A stretch of DNA of 64,000 nt from Sordaria brevicollis (lineage: Eukaryota; Ascomycota; Sordariomycetes; Sordariales; Sordariaceae): assembly GCA_033439795.1 (NCBI GenBank), contig JAUTDP010000009.1, positions 1,922,001-1,986,000 of the forward strand, read 5' to 3'. The position numbers and the translations under genes are program-made. Within the stretch, counting starts at the first letter, position 1, and every line of letters starts with the position of its first letter. The notes beneath the pieces were generated by a model. That model ran no database searches and was not told where the DNA came from. It saw only the letters and a program-made list of their open reading frames with translations. Shown piece by piece: positions 1-10,851 of this stretch.

Positions 1-468
1 CCACCGCTCATTCACTCTCTGTGTCTTTGACTCTTCCTTGCGATTTTTGGCCCGTTGACGTTAAAGTCTCCCCTTGCTCTCGCCTATCGGCTTTTCCAAA
101 ACCAAGTCTAACCCAAGTGCCTGTCCAAAGTCGCATCTTACTATATCCGACGACGATCGACCACCCCTGGTTGCAAAGCCCAGCGAGTCCACGCGAAGAC
201 GATGAACCGAAACCCAATACCGTACCCATCCGCGCATTGAGTATACCACTATACCGTACCATACGACACTCGACGATCTGTTGAAGATCTGTAACAAGTT
301 TCGGCGCTGGACAATTTGTCACTTTCCGCAGAGAACCTCGAGCCATCGCCCTAGCAGCGTGCCGTACACGTAGGAAGAGCGAAGGAGGAGCGAGCCTCTA
401 GGGAAAGGAAAGACAAGAGGAGGGATTTTGGCAGAGGCGGATTTCGTAATTGAGTGAATCTACCCAAG
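1..468 (+). promoter_or_regulatory. Upstream region and probable 5' leader of the ELL-type gene
   Basis: No convincing coding sequence is seen; the open frames here are short and lack codon-bias support. The stretch is pyrimidine-rich at its left end and becomes purine-rich (GGAAAGGAAAGAC type) just before the first in-frame ATG at 469, which fits an untranslated leader. The true promoter probably lies partly outside the window. Confidence 0.4.
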
Positions 469-2924
469 ATGTCGCTGACAATACCCGACAATGGCCTTCT
501 TCTGGAAGGTCCGACCGAAATGGCGGCTCGGCGGCCGGCGTACGCATTCGCGGTACCCTTATCCGCCGACCTCGTCGCGCAGATGATTGAGAGCGCACAG
601 AATGGGGGCAGGCTTCAGCTATCACTGAATGACGATCCGGTAAGTTGGTCGAGACTCTGGTCACCTTGCCCTCAGATCGTCCCGAACAAGACGGGAAGCA
701 TGGACCTCTGCTATTGTACCTGCCGACTCAATAGCAGCACCCTTGTCTCCACCCATTCTCAGAACATGTTCAATACCCAATACATGTTTTTCTGTATTGC
801 GCCGTCTTGCTACCCCGCGCTCTCTCTGAGAGCTCTCGTCTTTCTTCCCTTTTCCTCTCTCTTTACTCACTGTTAACCATTTCAATCCAGGCAATCCTTA
901 TAGATAACGAGGAAGTACCTCTCCAGCCCGACCTTCTATCAGAACCAGTGGACTACGAATTGTTCTACACCAACCCCAGCAAGCCAACTCGCGGTCAGCG
1001 AGTTTCCGGACCCGTCATGTCCATCTTTGACTACTACAAGAGGCAGCAGGCCCGCAAAGCGGCTCAATCCAGCAAACCCTCAAATACCATTGAGGGCGCA
1101 GTCGAGAACCTGAAGAATTCCTTCGCCAAGGTTGAGGCCGATAAGCGAGAGAATTCGTACGTGTTCCCGAGGTGAACCGCTCGTGAGGCAGTGACTAACA
1201 TATTCTACAGCGCTCTGATCGTTGAGGGACTACCTTCCAAGAAGGGTGCTAAAATCAACCCCGACAAAGCAAGACTCCTGGGCTCACAAACCAATGGCGC
1301 ATCTCGATCCCTTTCTGTCAGTCCTGCGTTCAGTGGACTTGGCTCACCTTCTCTGGGTCCTACCAGCAATGGGCCTGGCGATAAGATGAAGCAGCAAAAG
1401 TTCCCCATCATCCACGAACTTGCCGCTCAAAACCTCACATTCGAAGAACTTCTCGCGAAATACGACGGCGATGAGCAAGAGTTTCACCCTATACTGAACA
1501 AGGTGGCTGACTTTGACTCGAACGAGCAAAAATGGGTTCTCAAGAAGATGTATTGGAAGGAACTGGATGTCTTTGAGTATCCCTACGCCACGGACGAAGA
1601 CCGCCAGAAGGCTATCGACAACGCCATCAGACAGTATGACCGCATGCGATTGGGTGTCTCAGACCCGCTCTGGCAGAAGTTGCTTCCGAAGGCGGACCGT
1701 GGAAAGGGAATTTGTCTCAGCAAGCTTCATGCCACTATCGCCAAGAATATTCAATCAGCTCCGACACCGAACCGAATCACAGGCACTGCTAGCCCCAGCG
1801 GCGCAGAGACGGAAAAGGGAGAGCCCATGTCACGATCTAGCTCTCAGACAGGTGTGACCAAGAAGAAGGTGTCGGCTTCAGTTGCGCAGGCCAAGCGTCT
1901 TGCCACGGCAAGTGCAAATGCCAAAAAGACGGGCAGACCAAGTGCTGCGAAGGCAGCGGCTTCGAAGGTGGCATCCCCCAGGGTGGCTCCTACGAAGGTG
2001 ACTGGCGCAAAGGGGGCTGCTGCAAAGGGAGGACGCATTCTTTCAAAGGAAATCATCACGGATTCTGATTCGGACGAGGACGAGGTGCCTCTATCGAAGA
2101 GCATAGGTAGAGCTCAAGGAACGGCTGCGCCTGCGCCTGGTCCGAGGAAGACCGGCCCATCTGTTGAGAAGCCGAAGACGGCCGCGAGATCGATCGAGGT
2201 CCCAAGCCCGAAGACTAACCAGAAGCCAAAGGCTGCTCCTATCAGGCCTGCTGCGAAGAAGAAGGCGGAGGAAACCAAGGATACAATTCGTGCTCAGCCC
2301 CTTCCCAGAACGACAAAGCCGATGGCATCGAAACCCGCACGGTATCTTGAGGATGACGACAGCTCCAGCTCCGGTACCCCGCTCAGCCAACGTGTCAAGC
2401 CGGTGGCCAAGCCCAAACCACGGCCTGAAGCTGTTGGAAAGTCTGGGAGCACACTTGCAAAGAGCAACAAGTATGCCAGCCCCCAGAAGTCCTCACCGTT
2501 GGCCTCATCTCCGCCTACCAATGCGTCGGACAACGAGGATGATCGACTGACCATCGTATCAAGGCCCCAGAAGCGTGAGCGTGAGCGCGAACGTGACCGT
2601 GAGGTCATTGTTAGCAGCGCTAGCAGCAATGCCGGTAGCGTTAATGGAGATGTTGGGTCTAGGAGTAAGAAACGCCCTGCGTCGTCCGAGTACTCATCCG
2701 GTAGTATCGGTTCCAAGCGTCCACGCCTCGACCCGGATCTCCTCAGCAGAGCTGAAAAGTTCAAGCGCACATATAGCCGGTACGAGGCATTGCACCGAGA
2801 GGTCAGTAGTGCAGAGGATCCTTCACCAGACAAGGTGGAGAGTCTCATGCGACTGCACGCTCGGCTTCAGGCTGAGAAGAAGGAGATATACGACGCTGCT
2901 GCCATCAAGATGGAGGAGGACTAG
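469..2924 (+). CDS. ELL-type RNA polymerase II elongation factor
   Basis: Three exons join in frame: 469-639, 891-1156 and 1211-2924 (716 aa). Both introns have GT..AG ends (gtaagt/ccag and gtacgt/acag). The start is the first in-frame ATG. Residues about 25-300 resemble the N-terminal ELL domain; the segment around 209-300 (HELAAQNLTFEELLAKY, then KKMYWKELDVFEYP and QYDRMRL) lines up with the helical region of metazoan ELL. Residues about 310-620 are a low-complexity Lys/Ala/Ser/Pro tail with an acidic patch (DSDSDEDE). The last 60 residues (YSRYEALHREV...LHARLQAEKKEIY) resemble the occludin/ELL C-terminal domain. ELL proteins suppress pausing by RNA polymerase II in the nucleus and in fission yeast act with an EAF-type partner. 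Assignment rests on remembered family features, not a search; the family call is good, the detailed role is inferred. Confidence 0.75.
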
Positions 2925-4880
2925 ATGGGGCCTCTCGAAGACCACGACCAGCAAAGGGCGGGGGAAGACTCGCAAGATGATGAAGACGAAATTCTACGCA
3001 GCAGACGAGGACGGGTCCGAATTGCAAGGCGATAAAGCAAATCGTGCACAGAGAGGGATGAGACCGAAACTCACTCACATAATACGGCCATGACGTCGAC
3101 GCATTAGAGGGGATTTTCATGGCATGGAAAACAACAGCTGCTGGCGTTTGGCTTCTGCAAGAGAGCCCGTTGACAGGGTTATTACAGGAAGTGGCAGAGA
3201 GGGGGGGGCGACATGACTTATGGAACAGCAATTCAAAAGGGTATATCATGATGGCATTTGTTTTTCCTTTCTTTTTTTTCTTGTCATTTTTTTCTGCTCA
3301 TCCTGTCTTCCGATCCAAGGCCTAGGGTCTTTCTGGAATCGGAGGTTGTCTTTCTCTCTCTCAACAGTTGTTTTTACGAAGCATCAAAGGCACGGCGCAA
3401 CGCATTTAAAAATACCCCATGGTTGGGCACTTGGCGGGTTTGGCTTTTTTTCTCTCACGGGGTTTGGCTTTTGCTTCTTATCTCTTTTTTGTCTTCTCTT
3501 GTTTCTGTTTCTTTGCTCCAACTACTGCTTTTTGGTCTCAAACATCACTGAGCTCTCACTCAGCTGATGTAGACCTGGATACCTGGCTTCTTGTTTTTCT
3601 GGAGTTCTAGTTTGCTTCTTGCGATTGCGCTTCTGCGATTGGTCATTACATTACACGAGACGAGAAGCATGAACTACTTGAAGAGCGAGGAGGAAGAGAG
3701 GCTCGACGGACGGGAACTGGCGTGAGGTTCTTTGAAGGTGTGGATAGGAAGCCATCGAGGCGTTAATTCAAGGCTCGCGGCAGCATCAGATCAGGTCATA
3801 CTTTTTTGATGATGATAGTCTGGTTGATTTCAGAGCACAAGCGATGGTGGCATCTGGTTGGTATGGAAGGCATCAATCTGTCAGTCCAGATGAGACAGAC
3901 ATGGATAGGTACATGCTGCAATCTTGCAGTTTACAATCACTGTTCATGGCGAACAGTTGACAGATAGGTAGTGAAGCGGCAGATCTTCTTCCCCAGGAAG
4001 CCGAGCGTCACAGAATGGGAAAATTTCAAGGAAATAAATTTGAAAGACCTGACTATACTGATTGCAATGGTGTTTGAAACCGTGCCTATGTCTCTAGTAA
4101 CCTGTTGTCTGTCCTTTGTGTGAATATGCATGCTTGTCTTGCTCTAATTTTGACAATATCATGGGCAGGTACGTTGTTTGTATTTGTATATGTGTGTGAT
4201 ATGTCTGATACCCTTTTGTTCGCGATATGTGAGAATGGGCACGATGTTCCTTCTCTTGACGATGAGGTACACAATGGCAAGATATGTATCTGTTTTGCTA
4301 TGCTGTGTTGGTTTTTCCTTCCGACAGCCGAACGAACGGCTTCCTTCTCAACTCTATGTAAGACTCCCTTTTTACAACTACCCAACCATCGTTTCACCCC
4401 TCCCTTTCATCCGGATATTTGACGATCATGACATGTGGTTCAATTATTTGTTATGTTTATTATTGTCTGGTATGGTGCTGTGGTAGATGGTATATAGTAA
4501 CTGTTCGTGTGATATGTGATGATATGGCCCACTTTCGTAATATGTGAATGAATCCCCCCTTCTGGACATGACTGCCAGCGCCCCTTTAAAAAACCTGTGA
4601 TGGCCCTTCTGCAGGTTAAAAGGGACGCCCGCCGTTTGGTCTGTTTGTTTCCTTTTCGCTTCCAAAAACAAAATAAATCAGATTGCAGATTGACAAGAAA
4701 ACCAAGAAAGATGGCGCAAAGATCATAAACCATGATGAACCTGGCTGAAACCCAGGCTTGCCCATTGCAGCAAAGAGTTGAACGGTATTGATGCTCATAA
4801 TGCTGCCGCTTTTCTTCTTTCTGTTGTCTTTTCTTCTTCTCTTACAACCTGGAGACAAAACGGCGGAAGAGGTCGCGCCC
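2925..4880. other. Convergent intergenic region between the ELL-type gene and LC8
   Basis: This spacer holds the 3' trailers of two converging genes. T-rich stretches (around 3260-3300 and 3430-3540) and an A/T-rich run near 4660-4700 are compatible with polyadenylation signals. No reading frame shows protein homology or a credible exon structure, and no RNA gene was recognised. Confidence 0.5.
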
Positions 4881-5695
4881 CTACTGGGTCTTGAAGAGAA
4901 GAATAGCGCAGTGACCGAGGTAGAAGTAGATAAAGTGCTTGGTCTCTATAGTAAAAATGAAAGGTTAATGTCAGCGATCGTCTCCATGAGTGCAATGCAC
5001 GTTTGAGGTTTGCGATTTCAGACGCATGTGGGATCCCCAAGACAACCCAAACAGTAGAGGGATGGGCTGAGAGGGATCCGGAGTAGACAAGGGAAGGGTC
5101 TTGCGTACCGTGGGTGACGAAGCTGCCGAAGTTACGGCCTACGATGCAGTGCCATGTTGGGCCCTTGCGCTCATCGAACTGTTTATACCATCTTGTCAGC
5201 CATGCGAAGCCCTTGAAAGGACCGGGAAGAGCACTTGTCCTCTTGATTGTAGTGGCGCAAGGTTGGTCGTACCGTCTTCTTGATGTGCTGTGCGATATCC
5301 TTCTCCACGGTGAACTTGGCCATGGCCTCCTGGGCTGGAGAATGTCGCGTTAGCTTTTATTTTGCTTGAGCTTGCCCATTGTCGCTGTCCATAACCACAT
5401 ACCAACTTCAACAGCCTCTTGCTGCATGTCCTCAGTCTACATCGTAATTGCGCCCATGTCAGCATATTGTCGGGCACCGTGTATCGAGCGAGATCGTTCA
5501 TAAAGGGTTGCGATTTACCATATCGGCACTCTTGACCTGGGCTGTCCAGCACAAACATCTCGTCAGCATATGTCCTCCGAGTTTCAGGTGTAAAGCACAC
5601 AGCCCCCGTCAAAGGGCCAATCTCATGGGTAGCTCACCTTCCAGCTTCTCCCTGGGAGCAGGGGAAAGGCTCTCCTTGAGCTCGTCGCCGCCCAT
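4881..5695 (-). CDS. Dynein light chain LC8 (DYNLL/Dyn2 type)
   Basis: The gene is assembled from six small exons on the minus strand: 5695-5638, 5541-5519, 5436-5403, 5334-5273, 5178-5109 and 4945-4881. They sum to 312 nt, 103 aa plus TAG. Every junction is GT..AG and every phase closes. The product reads [19 protein letters not shown], then [59 protein letters not shown] and [21 protein letters not shown]. Almost the whole LC8 fold is present, including the groove segment [11 protein letters not shown] and the C-terminal strands. LC8 is a homodimeric hub that binds TQT-type peptides in dynein intermediate chain and other partners. The N-terminal extension of about 15 residues is typical of fungi. 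No exon exceeds 70 nt, so the gene is invisible to simple open-frame searches. Confidence 0.95.
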
Positions 5696-7345
5696 TATTG
5701 CGATTGTGATGTAGGGGTAGTACGGAGATAACCGTTTGAAGGTTCGTAGACGCGGCGGTGATTGCTATTCGAAGGGAGCCGAGAGAATCTGCAACGTTCA
5801 AGGGTTAACGACAAGATGGCTTGATTGAGGCTCAAGCTACGGTCCGGCAGAGAGGTGATTGTTGACTGGGTTGTTATATATGAGGGGAGACGGGAAAGGG
5901 GGTGACACCGTGTGATCCCTGTTGTTTACCCGCCCATGCCCAACTAGGGGTCTAACACCACACGGTGGGATGGGCGCAAACAGGCCGATGTGATTTCGGT
6001 GACAAAGCGACACTAGTACCCGGGAAACTGGTGATGGGAGATCCTACCTCTAGCTTCGTTCTTTGCTTGTGGAGGGATTTGTACCGAGGCGCAGAGTGAA
6101 ATAAAAAATAGACCGGTATCGAGGTTGTCAAGTGGTGGGAGTACGGAGTCGGGAATGACTAGGCGAAAGGGCGGGTGGTTGGTTGGGTACTTGTTGTTGG
6201 ATGAAGGGACTGGTGTTTCTCGTGTCGGAGTTGTTCTTTGGGATGGGACTCGAAAGGCGACCGGCAGAGGTGGGCGGTCAGGAAGGGCGACAGGGCGGCA
6301 AGGCGCCCTGAAGTACGTACCTTGCGTTGTACCTGCCTGCAAAGAGCTGGACTGTTTGGGTTCCTTCCTTGTCATCTACAGTGTCTGGGCTTCTGGGCGT
6401 GCTGGGGGTAGACGACACCGTAACGAATCATCACTTTGCGACTAACGACTTGGGAGACGGGTGATTCACCATGATGATAGGGCCTATCCATTCACTGCCA
6501 TCCCAGGTTCTGCTCTTTTAGCCTCGATTGGACATGCTTGGTGGTTGGTGGTCACTGGGATAGGTATTTGCTCCTTTGGTGATGAAGGAGAGCAGCACGA
6601 CGGGACTTCTACGTATAGAAGGACCTCATGGACGAAGTGGTTGTTTGTACTAATAAAAGCTGCATCCTGAGGATGCGTAGAAGGTCCTATAGGTACACGA
6701 GCGAGACGGCTTCGACTTCTCGCATGGACAAACCTGTCACCAGCTAGCCGTCGATCAGCTACGGTACTAGGTACCTCTTAAAGTCCAAAGGGACACCACT
6801 TACTGCCCGCGGGCTCTGGCAAAGGCCTTCTGCCATAACTCGGCGCTATATCATGAGCAACGACGACATCATGCAAGTATGCAAGGCATAACAACCACCA
6901 GGCTTTTAGGGCGTTCTAGCTGAGGACATCCGTCCAACAAGAACGATGCCAGGCGAGACGGGCGCTTGTGAGGCTGGAGAATGGAGATCCATGTGTGGTG
7001 CCGTGCCGAGCGGGAACGGTGCACTCTATGTCACCGTGTCACTGGGCTTGCGCCGCGCCGGCACGGGCGGGCAGGCGGGGCCCTCGTCAGAGTAGTATCC
7101 ACTGAAAATAACGGATGGGTCCCCTCCGCCCGGGCCACCTCCAGCCTGCACGATAAGATAACAGCGCGGTTCCAGTGGGGGCCGGGAAATTTTTATTATG
7201 GATGGCCGTGGAAAAAATTGCAACGAAAGGTTTCCCTTCCCCCAATCACAACCACCAACCTCCAATCCCGCGGTATCCTCGACGGAATGATCTTGCGGCA
7301 AGCCTCCGGTCCATCAACTGTCTTGCATAGACAGAGGCTGCAGCA
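5696..7345. promoter_or_regulatory. Divergent intergenic region between LC8 and mrd1
   Basis: The LC8 (minus) and mrd1 (plus) start codons face away from each other across 1.65 kb, so promoters for both must lie here. A TATA-like stretch (gttatatatgag) sits near 5872-5883, about 180 bp upstream of the LC8 ATG. Short open frames on both strands show no recognisable protein. No RNA gene or repeat was recognised. Confidence 0.5.
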
Positions 7346-10153
7346 ATGGAGTCATCATCGAGAATTTTCGTGAAGAACCTGCCGCCGACCATCACCGAAG
7401 CCGAGTTTCGCAAGCACTTCTCGGCTGAGGGTCGCCAGGTCACCGATGTCAAACTTATCCCAGCCCGCCATATTGGCTTCGTCGGCTACAAGTCGCCAGA
7501 AGATGCCCAAAGGGCGGTCAAATACTTCAACCGCTCCTTCATCCGCATGTCCAGGATTTCAGTCGACATAGCGAAGCCGGTATGTTCCATCCATCCACAC
7601 TGGCCGTCAGCCGACTTCATTTGCTAACATCAGCACCCATCAGATCGCAGACTCAATCCCCCACCACAAATCCGCTGCTTCAAAGGGTCCTTCGAAAGAT
7701 GTCGACCCCAAGAATGCCACCAAGGTTGTGCCTCCCAACACCAAGGTAACTGCTGCCACCGCGGTACCTAAAGTGGAGGCTGCCCCAGATGCCCCGAAGA
7801 GGAAACTGGATGTTTTGGACGAGGCCGATCCGAAACTGCAGGAGTACCTCGATGTCATGGGGGCTCACCCATCCAAGAAGATGCGCAATGCCGAGGGCCT
7901 CCCCACCACCGTCGACGAGGTCCTGGCACCAGCTGTACCTGCTGGCTTGGAGGATGGTGAAAGTGATGATGAATACGAGGACATTCCCGCTCGTACTCAG
8001 AGTCAGCCAACACACATCGCCGATCAGGAAATGGTCGACGCCCCTCCTCCGGCAGTTGTTGAACCATCTGCGACACCTGCTGCCGTTGAGTCGTCTGAGC
8101 CAGCCCCACAAGTGTCTCTGGATGCTACCGATGACGACTGGCTCCGCTCAAGGACAAACCGTCTCCTGGATTTGGTCGATCCGGATGACGCCGCTTTTGC
8201 CCTTCGTCCTGCTGCGTCTGCCCCTGCAGTAGCTCCTGCATCTACTCCCGCGCCAGCCTCGTCCGTTGAAAACACGAAGTCGGCAAAGGCAGAGGAGCAT
8301 GCCTCCGAGGGCTCCAAGCACACGGCATCTACCTCGGCGCAAGACCCTGAGTCCGCTATCAGCCTGATTGAAAAGACATCACGGCTTTTCTTGCGGAATC
8401 TCAGTTACACCGTCACGGAAGATGATGTCAGAGAGCACTTTGCCAAGTTTGGCACTTTGGAAGAGGTAAGCTGCGCAACATTTTCTCGTCTTTTTTCCCT
8501 CCCGCCCTCTTTATGATGAACCCCTGATAGGGACATCTTATGCCAAAGGCAGTTGATGTGAACTTGGGCTCGGTATTTTAGTAGATGCTTCGAGATTCTG
8601 ATCATAGGGCCGATTCATTTCGTTTTTGTCTTGGATTATGACCACTTTGAATTCCTGCTGACTTTCTGTGTCAGGTACATGTACCATTGGATAGCAAGGG
8701 CCATAGCAAGGGCTTTGCTATGATTCGCTACGAGAAGCCAGCGTCCGCACTTGCTGCATTCCAGACAGACGGCACTGTCTTCCAAGGTCGAATCGTCCAC
8801 ATCCTGCCCGCTGCTGCCAAGAGGGAAAACAAGCTGGACGAGTTCGCCCTCTCGAAGCTGCCTCTGAAAAAGCAACAGTTGTTGAGGAAGAAGGCCGAGG
8901 CTGCGTCTAGCACCTTCAACTGGAACTCCCTCTTCATGAGCCAAGATGCTGTCAACACGGCCATGGCGGAACGTCTTGGAGTGTCCAAGGCCGAGCTTCT
9001 GGACCCTACTGATGCGTCAGCTGCTGTCAAGCAGGCTGTTGCTGAGACAACGGTCATCCAGGAAGCCAAGCAGTACTTCGCCGCCAACGGTGTGAACATC
9101 GAGGCCTTCAAGACACAACAGCGGGGTGACACCACCATTCTCGTCAAGAACATCAAAAACACCACCATTGAGGAGTTGCGGACTCTCTTCGAGGAGCATG
9201 GTACAGTCCTGAGGGTACTCATGCCTCCCAGCGGCACCATTGCCATTGTCCAATTTGCCCAGCCTGTGCAGTGCCGAACAGCTTTTGCCAGGAAGGCCTA
9301 CTCTCGTTTCAAGGACTCGGTCTTGTTTTTGGAGAAGGGACCAAAGGGTCTCTTCACCGACAATGTGGCTGCACTCGTTGAGGCTCGTCCTGCCGGTGTG
9401 CAGAAGCCGTCAGTGGCTGATCTGCTGGAGCGCGATGAGGCTGAGGAGGAACAACTGGAGACCTCTTCGTTGTTTGTTCGCAATCTCAACTTCTCCACCA
9501 CTTCCCAGGGCTTGACCGAGGCCTTCAAACACTTGGATGGCTTTATCAATGCGAAGGTCAAGACGAAGACCGACCCCAAGAAGCCAGGCCAGGTGCTCAG
9601 CATGGGCTTTGGTTTCGTGGCTTTCCGCACCAAGGACCAGGCACAGGCTGCCCTCAAGGCCATGGACGGTCACGTTCTGGATGCCCACAAACTCAGCGTC
9701 AAGGCCTCGCACAGAGGTCTCGATGCCGCCGAGGAGAGGAGGCGGGAAGACTTGGCCAAGAAGGCGGCCAGCCAAGGCACCAAGCTAGTTATCAAGAACT
9801 TGCCTTTCGAGGTCACCAAGAAGGAGGTGCGGACACTGTTCAGCACCTATGGCAAGTTGGTTGCGCTTCGCATTCCCAAGAAGTTCAACCAATCGTCGCG
9901 CGGTTTTGCTTTCGCGGAATTTTCCACGGCCAAGGAGGCTCTCAACGCGTTCAATTCTCTCAAAGATACCCATATTCTCGGACGTCGTCTTGTTATTGAT
10001 TTCGCGCAGGCGGAGGATATCGATCCGGAGGACCAGATCGCCGCGATGGAGAAGAAGACTCGCGCCCAGGTTAATAAGGTCGCCCTGCAGCAGCTTACAG
10101 GGACAGGGCGGTCCAAGGTCACGATTGGAGATAACGATGAAGATGAAGTATGA
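7346..10153 (+). CDS. mrd1: Mrd1: multiple RNA-binding-domain protein for 18S rRNA processing
   Basis: Three exons, all in phase 0: 7346-7579, 7644-8465 and 8675-10153 (844 aa). Five RRMs are visible, the diagnostic Mrd1 number. RRM1 (about 5-80) has RIFVKNLP and HIGFVGY; RRM2 (about 320-398, split by intron 2) has RLFLRNLSY and KGFAMIRY; RRM3 (about 503-575) has ILVKNI and a weak RNP1; RRM4 (about 616-700) has LFVRNLNF and GFGFVAF; RRM5 (about 721-800) has LVIKNLPF and RGFAFAEF. An acidic, Pro/Ala-rich linker separates RRM1 and RRM2. Yeast Mrd1 is an essential nucleolar SSU-processome factor that binds pre-rRNA and U3 and is needed for A0-A2 cleavage. The frame opens at the first ATG. The weak RNP1 of RRM3 is common in this family. 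Function is by family. Confidence 0.95.
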
Positions 10154-10851
10154 AGTGCATGAAGAATTGAATCTTTTCCCTAGGTCTCAGATTGGGACGA
10201 GGTTGCGGCAAATCATGTCTCGGTTCCCTTGTGAAGGAGGTGCTCGCCACCCTTGTCAACCATGTTTACCTTTTTAGGACAACCACCTTTATTGACGTCC
10301 AATTCCCTTTCACGCACACACTCTCTCCCGTGCTTACATCCGTACTGTGCAAAGTAATCTTGCCGCATGCCTAAACGAGGGCTGCTTGGTCCAAGTCCTC
10401 CCATTTCTGCTATGGTTTGATGGTCGGCTCCGACTGACTGGTGCTGCAGATTCTCCCCTTGTCAACTGGTACGGTTCCCTTGCGTGCCAGTTGGTCCTAT
10501 CCAAGTAACAACAAGCAGCTGACCTAATAACAGTTGTTTGACAACACCCAGGGCAACAGTCGCCCTCAAGCAGCATGTTGTTGCAAGAAACATCCCCAAG
10601 TACGGCCGGCCTGGGATTGGTGATCATTATCGAGGGAAGGGCGACGGCCCTTTATAAGATATTGGTCACTCCCCTCCATGCCTCTCAACGGCTCATACCC
10701 CCTCTCGTACTAGCATATTTTATATCGTCTTTGGCTTGCGTCTGACGACAAGTCATTCCCTTCGAGCATTCTCTCTCTCTTTATCTCAGCTCGTTGTGCG
10801 AGTCCAAAAACGTCTGCCGTTTAGTGACCACCTAGTTCCATATCCTCGAAA
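10154..10851. other. mrd1 trailer and abaA-type upstream region
   Basis: Tandem genes on the plus strand are separated by 0.7 kb. Short pyrimidine-rich tracts (10765-10790, ctctctctctttatctc) lie about 70 bp before the next ATG, as often seen at fungal transcription starts. No other gene is seen. Confidence 0.4.
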
